Shown here piece after piece: positions 1 through 7,814 of a stretch of DNA of 64,000 bases (position 1 is the first letter of the stretch; every line of letters begins with the position of its first letter). The position numbers and the translations under genes were made by a program. The stretch spans positions 1 through 64,000 of the forward strand of contig CANRFC010000007.1 of NCBI GenBank assembly GCA_947629795.1. The letters run 5' to 3'. The DNA is from an uncultured Oscillospiraceae bacterium (GTDB lineage: Bacteria > Bacillota > Clostridia > Oscillospirales > Oscillospiraceae). The notes beneath the pieces were generated by a model. It was not told the origin of the DNA. It searched no databases and saw only the letters and a list, made by a program, of their open reading frames with translations.

Positions 1-77
1 CTTTGTGGGGAAAGGAGGAAGGAACCTGCGGATATGGAGCTTTCGCCGCAGGCGGAAGCGGAATGGAGCAGGTTTCT
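1..77 (+). repeat. Structured repeat, copy 1 (cut by window edge)
   Basis: Bases 1-77 are identical to 108-184, a direct repeat with a 107-bp period. This copy holds the second half of the element: a purine-rich linker, an outer stem (AACCTGC with GCAGGTT) and an inner hairpin (CTTTCGCC with GGCGGAAG). The first hairpin lies outside the window. No coding function is supported. Confidence 0.85.
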
Positions 78-82
78 CAATC

Positions 83-184
83 GGGGCCCCCACAAAGCGC
101 CCCTCAGCTTTGTGGGGAAAGGAGGAAGGAACCTGCGGATATGGAGCTTTCGCCGCAGGCGGAAGCGGAATGGAGCAGGTTTCT
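83..184 (+). repeat. Structured repeat, copy 2 (complete)
   Basis: It begins with the palindrome GGGGCCCC. A perfect 11-bp hairpin follows (CCCCACAAAGC at 88-98 with GCTTTGTGGGG at 107-117), then a purine linker at 118-129, then a second hairpin. That hairpin has outer stem 130-136/175-181, internal loops GGATATGGAG and CGGAATGGA, and inner stem 147-154/158-165 closed by a GCA loop. Copy 3 near 59.2 kb keeps this plan with different stem sequences. It sits directly upstream of a parS site and an SLH-protein gene. Confidence 0.85.
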
Positions 185-192
185 TCCGACGT

Positions 193-208
193 TGTTCCAC
201 GTGGAACA
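193..208. other. parS: parS centromere site (ParB/Spo0J binding)
   Basis: The 16-mer TGTTCCACGTGGAACA is a perfect palindrome and matches the bacterial parS consensus TGTTNCACGTGNAACA. The palindrome extends to 18 bp with one more base each side. It is 28.6 kb from dnaA, as expected because parS sites cluster near the origin. It lies in the leader of the SLH gene that starts at 227. No parB gene is in the window. Confidence 0.9.
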
Positions 209-226
209 ATTTCGAAGGAGGTCCAC

Positions 227-1276
227 ATGAAAAAGCGGCTGATCGGCCTTGCGCTCTCGGCGGCCCTGGGGGCCGGACTTCCGGTCTCCCCCTCCCTGGC
301 CCTGGAGCCCCTTCACACTATGTTTGACGACGTGCCGGTGGGGGAATGGTACACCACCGGAGTGACTACCTGCGCCAATGAGGGGATCATGATCGGAGAC
401 GGCAACGGCCTGTTCCGCCCGGAGGACGGGCTGACCAAGGCAGAGTGCGGTATGCTGGCCCTGCGGCTCCATGAGCTGCTGCACTGGGGCGATGGGATCC
501 TGGAAAAGGCCCCGGAGGACTGGGGCGAGCTCACCCTCACCCTGGCAGACGGCACGGTGCTCACCAGCTTCGGTCGGGAGGCGGCCCCCTTGCCCGGCGT
601 GGCAGGCGGCTCCTTTGCCTTCGACTGGTGGAGCTGGGGCATGATGGGCCACGTCACCGCCAACAACCTGCAGGTGGCGCTGCGGCCCGACCCGGCGCTG
701 GACCGGGAGGGCGAGGGATATTCCGCCGCCCAGGAGGCCCTTTCCCAGTGGGGCAAGGCCCACGAGGGGGCAGCCACGGTGACCGTAGGGGATGTGACCA
801 TCCCCGGCACCGTCAACTGCTGGAGGCCTACGGGGACATGGGCTCTGGCCTTTCACCCCGACGAGGAGACGGATGGCGCGGAGGAGATCCTGCGCGCCTC
901 CCTCTACGCCCCGGACCGGGACTGCTGGTGGCGGGACGCCGATCATTACCGGTTCCAACAGGGTCTGGACATCCACTTTTTTGACGGCCAGGAGGTCTCT
1001 ACCCGGGCTTATTTCGCCCGATGCCTGGCCCTGGCGGCGGGTGAGCTGCCGGCCGCCGTTGCGGTGGACGACATTCCCGATGTGGACCGAGAGTCCGACC
1101 CGGAGATCTATATGCTCTATGAGACGGGGGTGCTCAACGGCATGGACGGAAAGGGCACCTTTGCCGGGGAGAGCTCCCTGACCCGGGCTCAGGCCGCCAC
1201 CATGGCGGCCCGGGTGCTGGACCCGGACCAGCGGGTGGCGGGGGACATCCCCACTCCCCTGCCCGCCGATGGGTGA
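227..1276 (+). CDS. Secreted SLH-domain surface protein
   Basis: This 349-residue protein starts at the ATG that follows GAAGGAGG. An N-terminal signal peptide (MKKRL, a hydrophobic stretch, then an Ala-rich end) is followed by an SLH-like repeat around residues 30-85 (DVPVGEWYTTGVTTCANEGI, then MIGDGNG and TKAECG). A second lies near the C-terminus (about residues 280-335: IPDVDRESDPEIYMLYETGV, then TRAQAATMAAR). SLH repeats normally bind pyruvylated secondary wall polymer. The roughly 190 residues between them are rich in Trp and Gly and match no family I can name. It is probably monocistronic, with the repeat pair and parS site just upstream. Function beyond surface attachment is unknown. 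Confidence 0.8.
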   Translation: MKKRLIGLALSAALGAGLPVSPSLALEPLHTMFDDVPVGEWYTTGVTTCANEGIMIGDGNGLFRPEDGLTKAECGMLALRLHELLHWGDGILEKAPEDWGELTLTLADGTVLTSFGREAAPLPGVAGGSFAFDWWSWGMMGHVTANNLQVALRPDPALDREGEGYSAAQEALSQWGKAHEGAATVTVGDVTIPGTVNCWRPTGTWALAFHPDEETDGAEEILRASLYAPDRDCWWRDADHYRFQQGLDIHFFDGQEVSTRAYFARCLALAAGELPAAVAVDDIPDVDRESDPEIYMLYETGVLNGMDGKGTFAGESSLTRAQAATMAARVLDPDQRVAGDIPTPLPADG

Positions 1277-1552
1277 CCCCCTCTGCCTGATAGGCGTGCC
1301 CCGTGGGGCTGGACCGGCCGGGCGTGAGTGCGGGGACATTCCCGCTTTCCCGCTTCTCTGCTTTCCGGATGATGGCCCTGCTCTGCTTGACGGGTAGGAC
1401 CCTGTGCGCCGGGCCGGCCGGAAGGGCGGGAGGCGGTCTGTGCTCCCTGACCCGGCGGGCGGGACCTGCGGGGGCGTTTTGCCGGGGCCTGCCCTGTACG
1501 TGGATAGAAAAAGCGTGAATCTTGCAAAAATATACGTAAAGGAGAGTTCGAC

Positions 1553-1996
1553 ATGGCTGAAAAGAAAGGATTTATGGGAGAATTCAAGGAGTTCATTGCC
1601 CGGGGGAATGTGATGGACATGGCGGTAGGCGTCATCATCGGCGGCGCCTTCGGCAAGATCAGCACGTCCTTGGTCAATGACATCATCATGCCCCTGGTCT
1701 CCATGCTCACCGGCGGGGTGGACTTCTCCGCCTGGAAGTGGGTGCTCAAGGAGGCGGTGGTGGACGCCGCCGGGACTGAGGTCTCCCCCGCCGTCAGCGT
1801 GAATTTCGGCACCTTCCTGGCCACCATTCTGGACTTTATCATCATCGCCTTTGCCATCTTCTGCCTCATCAAGGCCCTGAACAAGCTCCACCGCAAGAAG
1901 GAAGAGGAGCCCGCTCCCGAGCCCCCCGCGCCTCCCGAGCCCTCCAACGAGGAGAAGCTCCTCACCGAGATCCGGGACCTGCTGAAGAAGGATTAA
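1553..1996 (+). CDS. mscL: Large-conductance mechanosensitive channel MscL
   Basis: MscL is a homopentameric inner-membrane channel that opens under membrane tension and releases solutes on hypo-osmotic shock. The 147-residue product has the family signature: a short amphipathic N-terminus ([20 protein letters not shown]), the pore-lining helix [20 protein letters not shown], a periplasmic loop, a second membrane helix ([19 protein letters not shown]) and a charged C-terminal bundle (KLHRKKEEE and a Pro/Glu-rich linker). A good ribosome site (AAAGGAGAG) precedes the ATG. The next small membrane gene starts 3 bases after the stop, so the two are probably cotranscribed. Confidence 0.96.
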   Translation: MAEKKGFMGEFKEFIARGNVMDMAVGVIIGGAFGKISTSLVNDIIMPLVSMLTGGVDFSAWKWVLKEAVVDAAGTEVSPAVSVNFGTFLATILDFIIIAFAIFCLIKALNKLHRKKEEEPAPEPPAPPEPSNEEKLLTEIRDLLKKD

Positions 1997-1999
1997 GGC

Positions 2000-2329
2000 G
2001 TGGACGAGCAGAACAAACCCGAGCAGAAGGAGCCTGTGACCTACGCCTCGCCGGTGAAGCGGCTGTGGGCCTGGGTGGGGGTGGTCTACATGGTCATCCT
2101 GGTGCTGGTGAACACCTACGCTCTGGCCACCGCCCGCTACCTCACCGGCATCGGGGCCCTGGCCCTCATCCCCGCCCTGTGCGGGCTGGGGGGCACCGTC
2201 ATCCTCCGCTACCGCGCCGGCCAGGGCAAGGGCGGACTTCCCGCCTGCGTGGTCCTGGCCGGGGCCTGCTTCGCCCTGGCGGTGTGGAATCTCATCCGGG
2301 GGCTCCCTGCCCTTTTGGCTCAGCTCTGA
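2000..2329 (+). CDS. Small membrane protein of unknown function
   Basis: The 109-residue product starts at a GTG just after the mscL stop. It has a charged N-terminal tail (about 15 residues), then three predicted membrane helices near residues 22-46 (WAWVGVVYMVILVLVNTYAL), 50-70 and 82-100. No catalytic or binding motif is visible. Tight spacing to mscL and rsmG suggests one transcript, but says little about function. Confidence 0.65.
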   Translation: MDEQNKPEQKEPVTYASPVKRLWAWVGVVYMVILVLVNTYALATARYLTGIGALALIPALCGLGGTVILRYRAGQGKGGLPACVVLAGACFALAVWNLIRGLPALLAQL

Positions 2330-2342
2330 GGGGGTGTTCGGA

Positions 2343-3074
2343 TTGAGAGATATCCTCACTGCCGGACTGGCTGAAATGGGCGTGACGGCCCCGCCAGGGG
2401 CCTTAGAGCGGCTGGAGGAGTATGCCGCCCTCCTGCTGGAGAAAAACCAGGTGATGAACCTCACCGCCATCACCCAGCCCCGGGACGTGGCCCGGCTGCA
2501 CTTCCTGGACTCGGCGGCGGTGCTGGCCTACGGCGGGCAGCGCCGGGAGGGCGGGAGCTGGCTGGCGGGCAAGTCGGTGATCGATGTGGGCACCGGGGCC
2601 GGGTTCCCCGGCCTGGTGCTGAAGATCCTGGAGCCCTCCCTCCGGCTCACCCTGTTGGACTCCCTGGGGAAACGGGTGGATTGGCTGGGAGAAGTGTGTA
2701 AAGCACTTTCGCTTGACGGCGTGGACTGCCTTCACGCCCGGGCCGAGGAGCAGGCAAATATTTCCAGCTTCCGGGACTCCTTTGACGTGGCTGTCTCCCG
2801 GGCAGTGGCGGCCCTGCCCGCCCTCACCGAGCTGTGCCTGCCCTTTGTGCGGCCCGGCGGGGTCTTTCTCGCCATGAAGAGCGTGGGCTCCGACGTCGAG
2901 ATCGCGCAAGCCCAAAATGCCGTGAAACGCCTGGGGGGCAAGGGGTTGGAGGTCATCGACTACCCCGTTCCCGGCGCAGGGACGGACCACCGGCTGGTGC
3001 GCATTCCCAAGGCGGGGGGCACTCCCAAGGGCTATCCCCGGCGGTGGGCGGCCATCAAAAAGAGCCCCCTGTGA
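2343..3074 (+). CDS. rsmG: 16S rRNA m7G527 methyltransferase RsmG (GidB)
   Basis: RsmG uses S-adenosylmethionine to methylate N7 of G527 in 16S rRNA. The product shows the class I methyltransferase fold with the motif DVGTGAGFPGLVLKI, then LTLLDSLGKRVDWL and the family-typical VSRAVAALP segment, and ends with a basic tail. Two starts are possible. GTG at 2334 overlaps the upstream Shine-Dalgarno, while TTG at 2343 has GAGGGGG at normal distance and gives 243 residues, so TTG is preferred. It is the last gene of the mscL cluster. In many Firmicutes rsmG sits with mnmE/mnmG near parAB; here those are absent. Confidence 0.93.
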   Translation: MRDILTAGLAEMGVTAPPGALERLEEYAALLLEKNQVMNLTAITQPRDVARLHFLDSAAVLAYGGQRREGGSWLAGKSVIDVGTGAGFPGLVLKILEPSLRLTLLDSLGKRVDWLGEVCKALSLDGVDCLHARAEEQANISSFRDSFDVAVSRAVAALPALTELCLPFVRPGGVFLAMKSVGSDVEIAQAQNAVKRLGGKGLEVIDYPVPGAGTDHRLVRIPKAGGTPKGYPRRWAAIKKSPL

Positions 3075-3166
3075 AGGGAAAATGTGCTTTTGGGCAATTT
3101 GTTTGACCGGAAACCTTTCCAGACAAAAATTTTGCCGCTAAATGACCACTTTTTTGCAAAAGTACG

Positions 3167-3196
3167 TTGAAAGAAGCAGGCAGTTTGTGGTACAAT
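3167..3196 (+). promoter_or_regulatory. Sigma-A type promoter for the minD-like gene
   Basis: TTGAAA and TACAAT are separated by 18 bases. A GC-rich hairpin (GGGCCCG...CGGGCCC) lies in the predicted leader before the GTG start at 3271. Confidence 0.7.
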
Positions 3197-3270
3197 AGCC
3201 CCGTACTGTGGGCCCGGCAAGGTGCGGGCCCGTCAGATCGCGCCGCGTTTGGAAAAAAGGGGGGAGACCT

Positions 3271-4005
3271 GTGGCCGTCATCGCTGTCGCCTCCGGCAAG
3301 GGAGGCACCGGCAAGACCTCCCTCACCGGGGCTGTGGGCTCCTGCCTGGCCGCGCTGGACCACCCCACCCTGTGCATCGACATGGACGTGGGCCTGCGGA
3401 ACCTGGACCTGTCCCTGGGTCTGGGGGACCGGGCCCTGATGGACTTCACCGACGTGATCCAGGGCCGCTGCCCCTTGTCCAAGGCGGCGGTGGAGCACCC
3501 CAACATCGAGGGGCTGTTCCTCCTCACCGCTCCGGTGTCCCTCCCTCAGGGGCTCACCGAGAAGGGCATGAAGGCCCTGCTGGACGAGGCCAGGGCGCGG
3601 TTCGACTACATCCTCCTGGACGCCCCGGCGGGGCTGGGAGAGGGGTTCCGGCTCTCGGTGTGCGGCTGCGACCGGGCCATCGTGGTGTCCACCTCGGACG
3701 CCTCAGCCCTTCGGGACGCCCAGCGCACGGTGCAGGAGCTGAGCAAAACGGTGGACGCCATCCATCTGGTGGTCAACCGGGTCCAGCCCAAGCTCCTCAA
3801 GCGGCTCCACGCCACCATCGACGACGCCATGGACGCCGCGGGGCTGCCCCTGCTGGGCATCGTGCCCGAGGATGAGCGGGTGATGCTCGCCGCCAACCAG
3901 GGCAGGCCCCTGATCCTCACCGCCAACGGCGGCGCCGCCACCGCCTATCTCAACATCGCCAGGCGCATCGACGGGAAGAAAGTCCCTTTGATGAAGCTGC
4001 GGTAA
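3271..4005 (+). CDS. minD: MinD-like P-loop ATPase (septum-site type)
   Basis: This 244-residue ParA/MinD-superfamily ATPase starts at GTG behind GGGGGGAG. It has the deviant Walker A motif GKGGTGKTS, a MinD-style switch segment (DMDVGLRNLDLSLGL), Walker B-like YILLDAPAG and a short basic/hydrophobic C-terminus (GKKVPLMKLR) that could act as a membrane-targeting helix. MinD normally positions the division septum together with MinC and MinE, but neither is adjacent. The neighbour is a methylglyoxal-synthase-like gene. In several Clostridia minC-minD-minE-rodA-mgsA form one cluster, so this pair may be a reduced remnant. Despite the nearby parS, it looks like MinD rather than Soj, and no parB follows. 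Confidence 0.8.
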   Translation: MAVIAVASGKGGTGKTSLTGAVGSCLAALDHPTLCIDMDVGLRNLDLSLGLGDRALMDFTDVIQGRCPLSKAAVEHPNIEGLFLLTAPVSLPQGLTEKGMKALLDEARARFDYILLDAPAGLGEGFRLSVCGCDRAIVVSTSDASALRDAQRTVQELSKTVDAIHLVVNRVQPKLLKRLHATIDDAMDAAGLPLLGIVPEDERVMLAANQGRPLILTANGGAATAYLNIARRIDGKKVPLMKLR

Positions 4006-4045
4006 CTCATATCACTTCCGCACAGTGTGAAGAAAGAGGTAAATC

Positions 4046-4465
4046 ATGAATATCGCTCTTTTAAGTCACGACAGGAAAAAAGAATTGATGGTCCAGTTCT
4101 GCATCGCCTATTCGGGCATCCTGGCCCGGCACAGCGTGTGCGCCACCAGCACCACCGGCAAGCTGGTGAGTGAGGCCACGGGTCTGCCTGTGACCCTCTA
4201 TCTCTCCCATCAGCATGGAGGCATCCAGCAGATCGGGGCGCGGATCGCCTACAACGAGGTGGACATGGTCCTCTTCTTCACCGATCCTCAGTCCGACTCC
4301 CTGGATGACGACATGCGCTACATCCGCAAGCTCTGCGACCAGTACAGCATCCCACTGGCCACCAACGTGGCCACTGCCGAGATGCTCATTCTGGGCCTGG
4401 CCCGGGGCGATCTGGACTGGCGGGACGTGCTCAAGCCCGGCCCCTTGGCCCCCTTTACCGCCTGA
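4046..4465 (+). CDS. Methylglyoxal synthase-like protein lacking key active-site residues
   Basis: The 139-residue product aligns along its length with MgsA, which converts dihydroxyacetone phosphate to methylglyoxal. Conserved parts include MNIALLSHDRKKELMVQFC, QQIGARIAYNEVDMVLFF and the C-terminal IPLATNVATAEMLI, then GDLDWRD. The catalytic stretches differ. Where MgsA has GPxGGDQQ (catalytic Asp71 in E. coli numbering) this protein has HQHGGIQQ. The usual DPLxxxPHxxD (His98 and Asp101) reads DPQSDSLDDDM. The phosphate loop GTTG is STTG. The fold is probably intact, but ordinary MgsA activity is doubtful. It follows the minD-like gene and ends at a terminator. Confidence 0.85.
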   Translation: MNIALLSHDRKKELMVQFCIAYSGILARHSVCATSTTGKLVSEATGLPVTLYLSHQHGGIQQIGARIAYNEVDMVLFFTDPQSDSLDDDMRYIRKLCDQYSIPLATNVATAEMLILGLARGDLDWRDVLKPGPLAPFTA

Positions 4466-4487
4466 GCGCCTGAGACACTGCTGTTTC

Positions 4488-4531
4488 GAGGGCCTGGTCC
4501 CCTCCTTTGGGACAAGGCCCTCTCTCTTTTT
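4488..4531 (+). terminator. Rho-independent terminator
   Basis: A long hairpin (GAGGGCCTGGTCCC with GGGACAAGGCCCTC, one wobble pair) runs into a T-rich tail just before the hisS ribosome site. At under 80 bases the interval is too short to be a T-box leader. Confidence 0.75.
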
Positions 4532-4542
4532 GGAAAGGAACG

Positions 4543-5904
4543 ATGGATATGGAAAAGGTCAAGGCCCGGACCCTGTCGGGCTTTATGGAGCTGCTGCCCC
4601 GGCAGCAGGAGCAGTTCGAGCGGCTGAAGGCCGTGCTGGAGGAGACCTACCGGCTTTACGGCTTCTCCCCCCTGGACACCCCGGTGATCGAGGCCAGCGA
4701 GGTGCTGCTGGCCAAGGCCGGCGGGGAGACCGAGAAGCAGATCTACCGCTTTCAGAAGGGGGACAGCGACCTGTCCCTCCGCTTTGATCTGACGGTGCCC
4801 CTGGCCAAGTATGTGGCCCTCCACCAGGGCGAGCTCTCCTTCCCCTTCCGCCGGTATCAGATCGGCAAGGTCTACCGGGGGGAGCGGGCCCAGCGGGGCC
4901 GGTTCCGGGAGTTCTACCAGGCCGACATCGACGTCATCGGCGACGGGAAGCTGGACATCATCAACGAGGCCGAGATCCCCGCCATCATCTACCGGACCTT
5001 CACCCAGCTGGGGCTGGAGCGGTTCCTCATCCGCATCAACAACCGGAAGATCCTCAACGGCTTCTACGCCATGCTGGGCCTGGCCGATCACGCCCCCGAG
5101 GTCATGCGCCTGGTGGACAAGCTGGACAAGATCGGCGCCGAGAAGCTGGGGCTGCTGCTGTGCGAGGAGCCCTACCTCAGCCAGGATGCCGCCGACGAGA
5201 TCCTCTCCTTCATCCTCATCAAGGGCTCCAACGCCCAGGTTCTGGAACGCCTGGAGGAGTACCGGGGCCGGAACGAGGTCTTCGACCAGGGTCTGGACGA
5301 GCTCCACACCGTGGCAAAGTACCTGGGCTCCTTCGGGGTCCCCGAGGACCACTTCGCCATCGACCTGACCATCGCCCGGGGGCTGGACTACTACACCGGC
5401 ACGGTGTACGAGACCACCCTGCTGGACCACCCGGAGATCGGCAGCGTGTGTTCCGGGGGCAGATATGATAACTTGGCGGAATATTATACCGATAAACAAC
5501 TCCCGGGAGTGGGGATTTCCATCGGGCTCACCCGGTTCTTCTACGTGCTCCAGGAGCAGGGGCTCCTCAACGAGGACCTGCCCACCGCCCCCTGCGACGT
5601 GCTGGTGCTGCCCATGACCGAGGACCTCTCCCCCGCCGTGGCCTTCGCCACCGCCTGCCGGGAGGGCGGGGTGCGGACCCAGCTCTACACCGAGCCCAAA
5701 AAGTTCAAGGCCAAGATGAACTACGCCGACCGCATCGCCGTGCCCTATGTGGCCTTCCTGGGGGAGGACGAGGTGCTGAACGGCGTGGTGTCCCTGAAGG
5801 ACATGGTCACCGGGGACCAGGAGAAGGTGCCCCTGGCCGACGCGCCGGCGTGGCTCAAGGCCAGGCTGGCTGCCGGGGCCGGCGGGAAGGTCATCCGGGG
5901 ATAA
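4543..5904 (+). CDS. hisS: Histidyl-tRNA synthetase
   Basis: HisRS charges tRNA-His using ATP. The 453-residue product has the class II core: motif 1 region (YGFSPLDTPVIEASEVLLAK), motif 2 (YQIGKVYRGERAQRGRFREF), the two HisRS signatures LDYYTGTVYE and SGGRYDNL, motif 3 (GVGISIGLTRFF) and a C-terminal anticodon-binding domain. The start is the ATG behind GGAAAGGA. An in-frame ATG two codons later is also possible. The length is slightly above the usual 420-430, with extra C-terminal residues. An esterase gene follows after 8 bases, so cotranscription is likely. Confidence 0.95.
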   Translation: MDMEKVKARTLSGFMELLPRQQEQFERLKAVLEETYRLYGFSPLDTPVIEASEVLLAKAGGETEKQIYRFQKGDSDLSLRFDLTVPLAKYVALHQGELSFPFRRYQIGKVYRGERAQRGRFREFYQADIDVIGDGKLDIINEAEIPAIIYRTFTQLGLERFLIRINNRKILNGFYAMLGLADHAPEVMRLVDKLDKIGAEKLGLLLCEEPYLSQDAADEILSFILIKGSNAQVLERLEEYRGRNEVFDQGLDELHTVAKYLGSFGVPEDHFAIDLTIARGLDYYTGTVYETTLLDHPEIGSVCSGGRYDNLAEYYTDKQLPGVGISIGLTRFFYVLQEQGLLNEDLPTAPCDVLVLPMTEDLSPAVAFATACREGGVRTQLYTEPKKFKAKMNYADRIAVPYVAFLGEDEVLNGVVSLKDMVTGDQEKVPLADAPAWLKARLAAGAGGKVIRG

Positions 5905-5912
5905 AAGGCAGC

Positions 5913-6755
5913 ATGAGAGGACTGATCCGGGACCTGCTCTGCGGCCCCGCCCTGTGGGGCGGACTGCTGAAATGGAAAAAGACCATTGAGCCCCGCCGGG
6001 TGCCCTACGGCCGGGATAAGGCCCAGTATTTCCTGGACTTTGTCCCCCACGTGCCCCACGGAGACACTGTGGTGGTCTACATCCACGGGGGCGGCTGGGA
6101 CAAGGGAAGTCCCGCCTTTTTCTCCTTCATCGGGGAGTGGTTTGCCCGGGAGGGCTACCGCTGCGTCATGCCGGGGTACCGGCTGGTCCCGAAGCACCCC
6201 TTTCCCGCCCAGCTCCAGGACGTGACCGCCGGGACCAGGGCCGCGCTGGCCTATCTGGAAGGCCGGGGGGTGGACACGGACCGGGTGGTCGTGGTGGGTT
6301 CCTCCGCCGGGGGACAGCTGGGGGCGCTGCTGTGCTATACCGGGGAGCTGGCCGGGCGGTTCGCCGGATTTATCGGTCTGGGCGGGGCTTACCGGTTCGA
6401 TCTGGACGCCCCCCTGTCCTTGCGGCTCCTTGTGAAACGACTTCTGGGAAACGGCGATCCCCGGGCCGCCCAGCCCGGCCTTCTGCTGGACGAGGGCAGC
6501 CCCAAGACCCCCATGCTCCTGATCCACGGTCTGAGGGACGGGGTGGTGGGCTTTGCCTGCGGGCAGGACTTCTGCCGCCGGGCCCTGGCCCTGGGCATCC
6601 CCGCCAAGCTCTGCCTGCCCGAGGCCGGGAAGGACAGCCACTCCGACTATGTGGTGGGGTGCTTCCTGGAGGGGACGAAAAACCGGACCCTGGCCACCCT
6701 CCTGGACTGGATGAGGGAGCGGGAGGGGGAACTTTCTCCTTCCGGGCACGTCTAA
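5913..6755 (+). CDS. Alpha/beta-hydrolase, HSL/BD-FAE-like esterase
   Basis: The 280-residue product carries the oxyanion-hole motif HGGGWDKGS (about residues 56-64), the nucleophile elbow GSSAGG (about residues 130-135), a likely catalytic Asp in LIHGLRDGVVG and a His in the DSHSDYVVG segment. This arrangement is typical of hormone-sensitive-lipase-type and feruloyl-esterase-like carboxylesterases. There is no signal peptide, so it is probably cytoplasmic. The substrate cannot be told from sequence. It starts 8 bases after hisS. Confidence 0.8.
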   Translation: MRGLIRDLLCGPALWGGLLKWKKTIEPRRVPYGRDKAQYFLDFVPHVPHGDTVVVYIHGGGWDKGSPAFFSFIGEWFAREGYRCVMPGYRLVPKHPFPAQLQDVTAGTRAALAYLEGRGVDTDRVVVVGSSAGGQLGALLCYTGELAGRFAGFIGLGGAYRFDLDAPLSLRLLVKRLLGNGDPRAAQPGLLLDEGSPKTPMLLIHGLRDGVVGFACGQDFCRRALALGIPAKLCLPEAGKDSHSDYVVGCFLEGTKNRTLATLLDWMREREGELSPSGHV

Positions 6756-6832
6756 AAGCGAGGGAGTTTTTCTCCTCTGAGAGCGCCAAAGAAGGAAAAT
6801 GTGGTTCGACTGCACCGTGAAAGGAGCGCCCC

Positions 6833-7795
6833 ATGAAACTGACCAAAAAGCTCGCCGCCCTGGCTCTGGCCGCCGCCCTGTGCGTCCCGGCAGCGGCCGC
6901 CGGGACCGAGGACAAATTCCCCGCCGTCAACGTCTACCCCGGCTACGCCGACGTACAGGAGACCGACTGGTTCTACGACAACGCCAAGCTGTGCTACGAG
7001 ATCGGCATCATCACCGGGACCGACAAGGGCTTTGAGCCCTTCAGCACCCTCACCGTGGCCCAGTGTACCGCCATCGCCGCCCGGATGCGGGAGACCCTCA
7101 CCGGGGAGGCCATCCCCACTCCGGTGCCTGATCCCAGTATCCCCTGGTATCAGCACTATGTGGACTATATGCGGGCCGCGGACCCCTCCCTCACCGGCCT
7201 GACCGCTCACCCCTCTGACGACATCAGCCGATATCAGTTCCTGCTGTTGCTGAACGCCGCCATTCCCGAGGACCAGGATATTCTGTCCGCCATCAATACC
7301 ATCACCGCCCTGCCTGACACCGATGACGGGATGGTATTGGCCTTCTACAACGCGGGCATCCTCACCGGGGTGGATCCCTACGGCACCTTCGCCCCGGACA
7401 GGACCCTGAACCGGGCCGAGGCCGCCGCCATGATCAGCCGCATTGCCCGGAGCGGGCTGCGGAAGACCTTTGTGCCCGAGGAGGCGCCGGCAGACATCAC
7501 CGCCCTGTCCCTGAAGGCGGCCTATCTGCCCTCCGGCGCGGTGGTGCTGGTGGGGGTCACCTCCGAGGAGTTCGTCACCGCCGTCAACGCCGCCATCGCC
7601 AGGTACGAGGCGGCCCTGGGGGAGAACTTCAACTGGCACGCCGACGTGGGCGGCAAGACCGTGTTGGAGGCTGTAAAGGATGAAACCTTGACGGCCCTGG
7701 GGGTCACCGCCGACCAGGGCGGAGAACTGTACAAGGATTTTGACTACCAGGTCTACTACTCCCGGCTCATCGACCTGACGGGAGAGACCCTGTAA
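6833..7795 (+). CDS. Secreted SLH-domain protein
   Basis: The 320-residue product has a clear signal peptide (MKLTKKLAALALAAALCVPA, then AAAG). SLH-like repeats follow: one around residues 38-85 (YADVQETDWFYDNAKLCYEI, then TVAQCTAIAARM) and one around 155-205 (LPDTDDGMVLAFYNAGILTG, then LNRAEAAAMISRI). The C-terminal 100 residues are Ala-rich and helical without a recognised motif. It resembles the N-terminal half of the next gene (shared PAINAIT/SAINTIT, ALPDT and AFYNAGILTGVD-type segments), so the two are tandem paralogues. It is probably cell-wall attached. Confidence 0.8.
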   Translation: MKLTKKLAALALAAALCVPAAAAGTEDKFPAVNVYPGYADVQETDWFYDNAKLCYEIGIITGTDKGFEPFSTLTVAQCTAIAARMRETLTGEAIPTPVPDPSIPWYQHYVDYMRAADPSLTGLTAHPSDDISRYQFLLLLNAAIPEDQDILSAINTITALPDTDDGMVLAFYNAGILTGVDPYGTFAPDRTLNRAEAAAMISRIARSGLRKTFVPEEAPADITALSLKAAYLPSGAVVLVGVTSEEFVTAVNAAIARYEAALGENFNWHADVGGKTVLEAVKDETLTALGVTADQGGELYKDFDYQVYYSRLIDLTGETL

Positions 7796-7814
7796 CGAGA
7801 AAAGAGGGGTTCCC

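Noticed and set aside
1-184. CRISPR-like direct repeats
   Set aside because: There are only two adjacent copies with a 107-bp period, each with internal hairpins, and a third far away; there are no spacers and no cas genes.
104-2473. A 789-codon open frame on the minus strand
   Set aside because: It runs antisense through an SLH gene, mscL and rsmG, has no ribosome site, and its product is low-complexity and rich in Gly, His and Arg, as expected for shadows in GC-rich DNA.
3271-4005. Soj/ParA partner for the nearby parS
   Set aside because: The switch segment LRNLDLSLGL is MinD-like, the next gene is mgsA-like rather than parB, and the C-terminus resembles a membrane-targeting helix.
4466-4542. 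T-box leader for hisS
   Set aside because: The gap is only 77 bases and contains just a terminator-like hairpin; no Stem I or T-box bulge is present.
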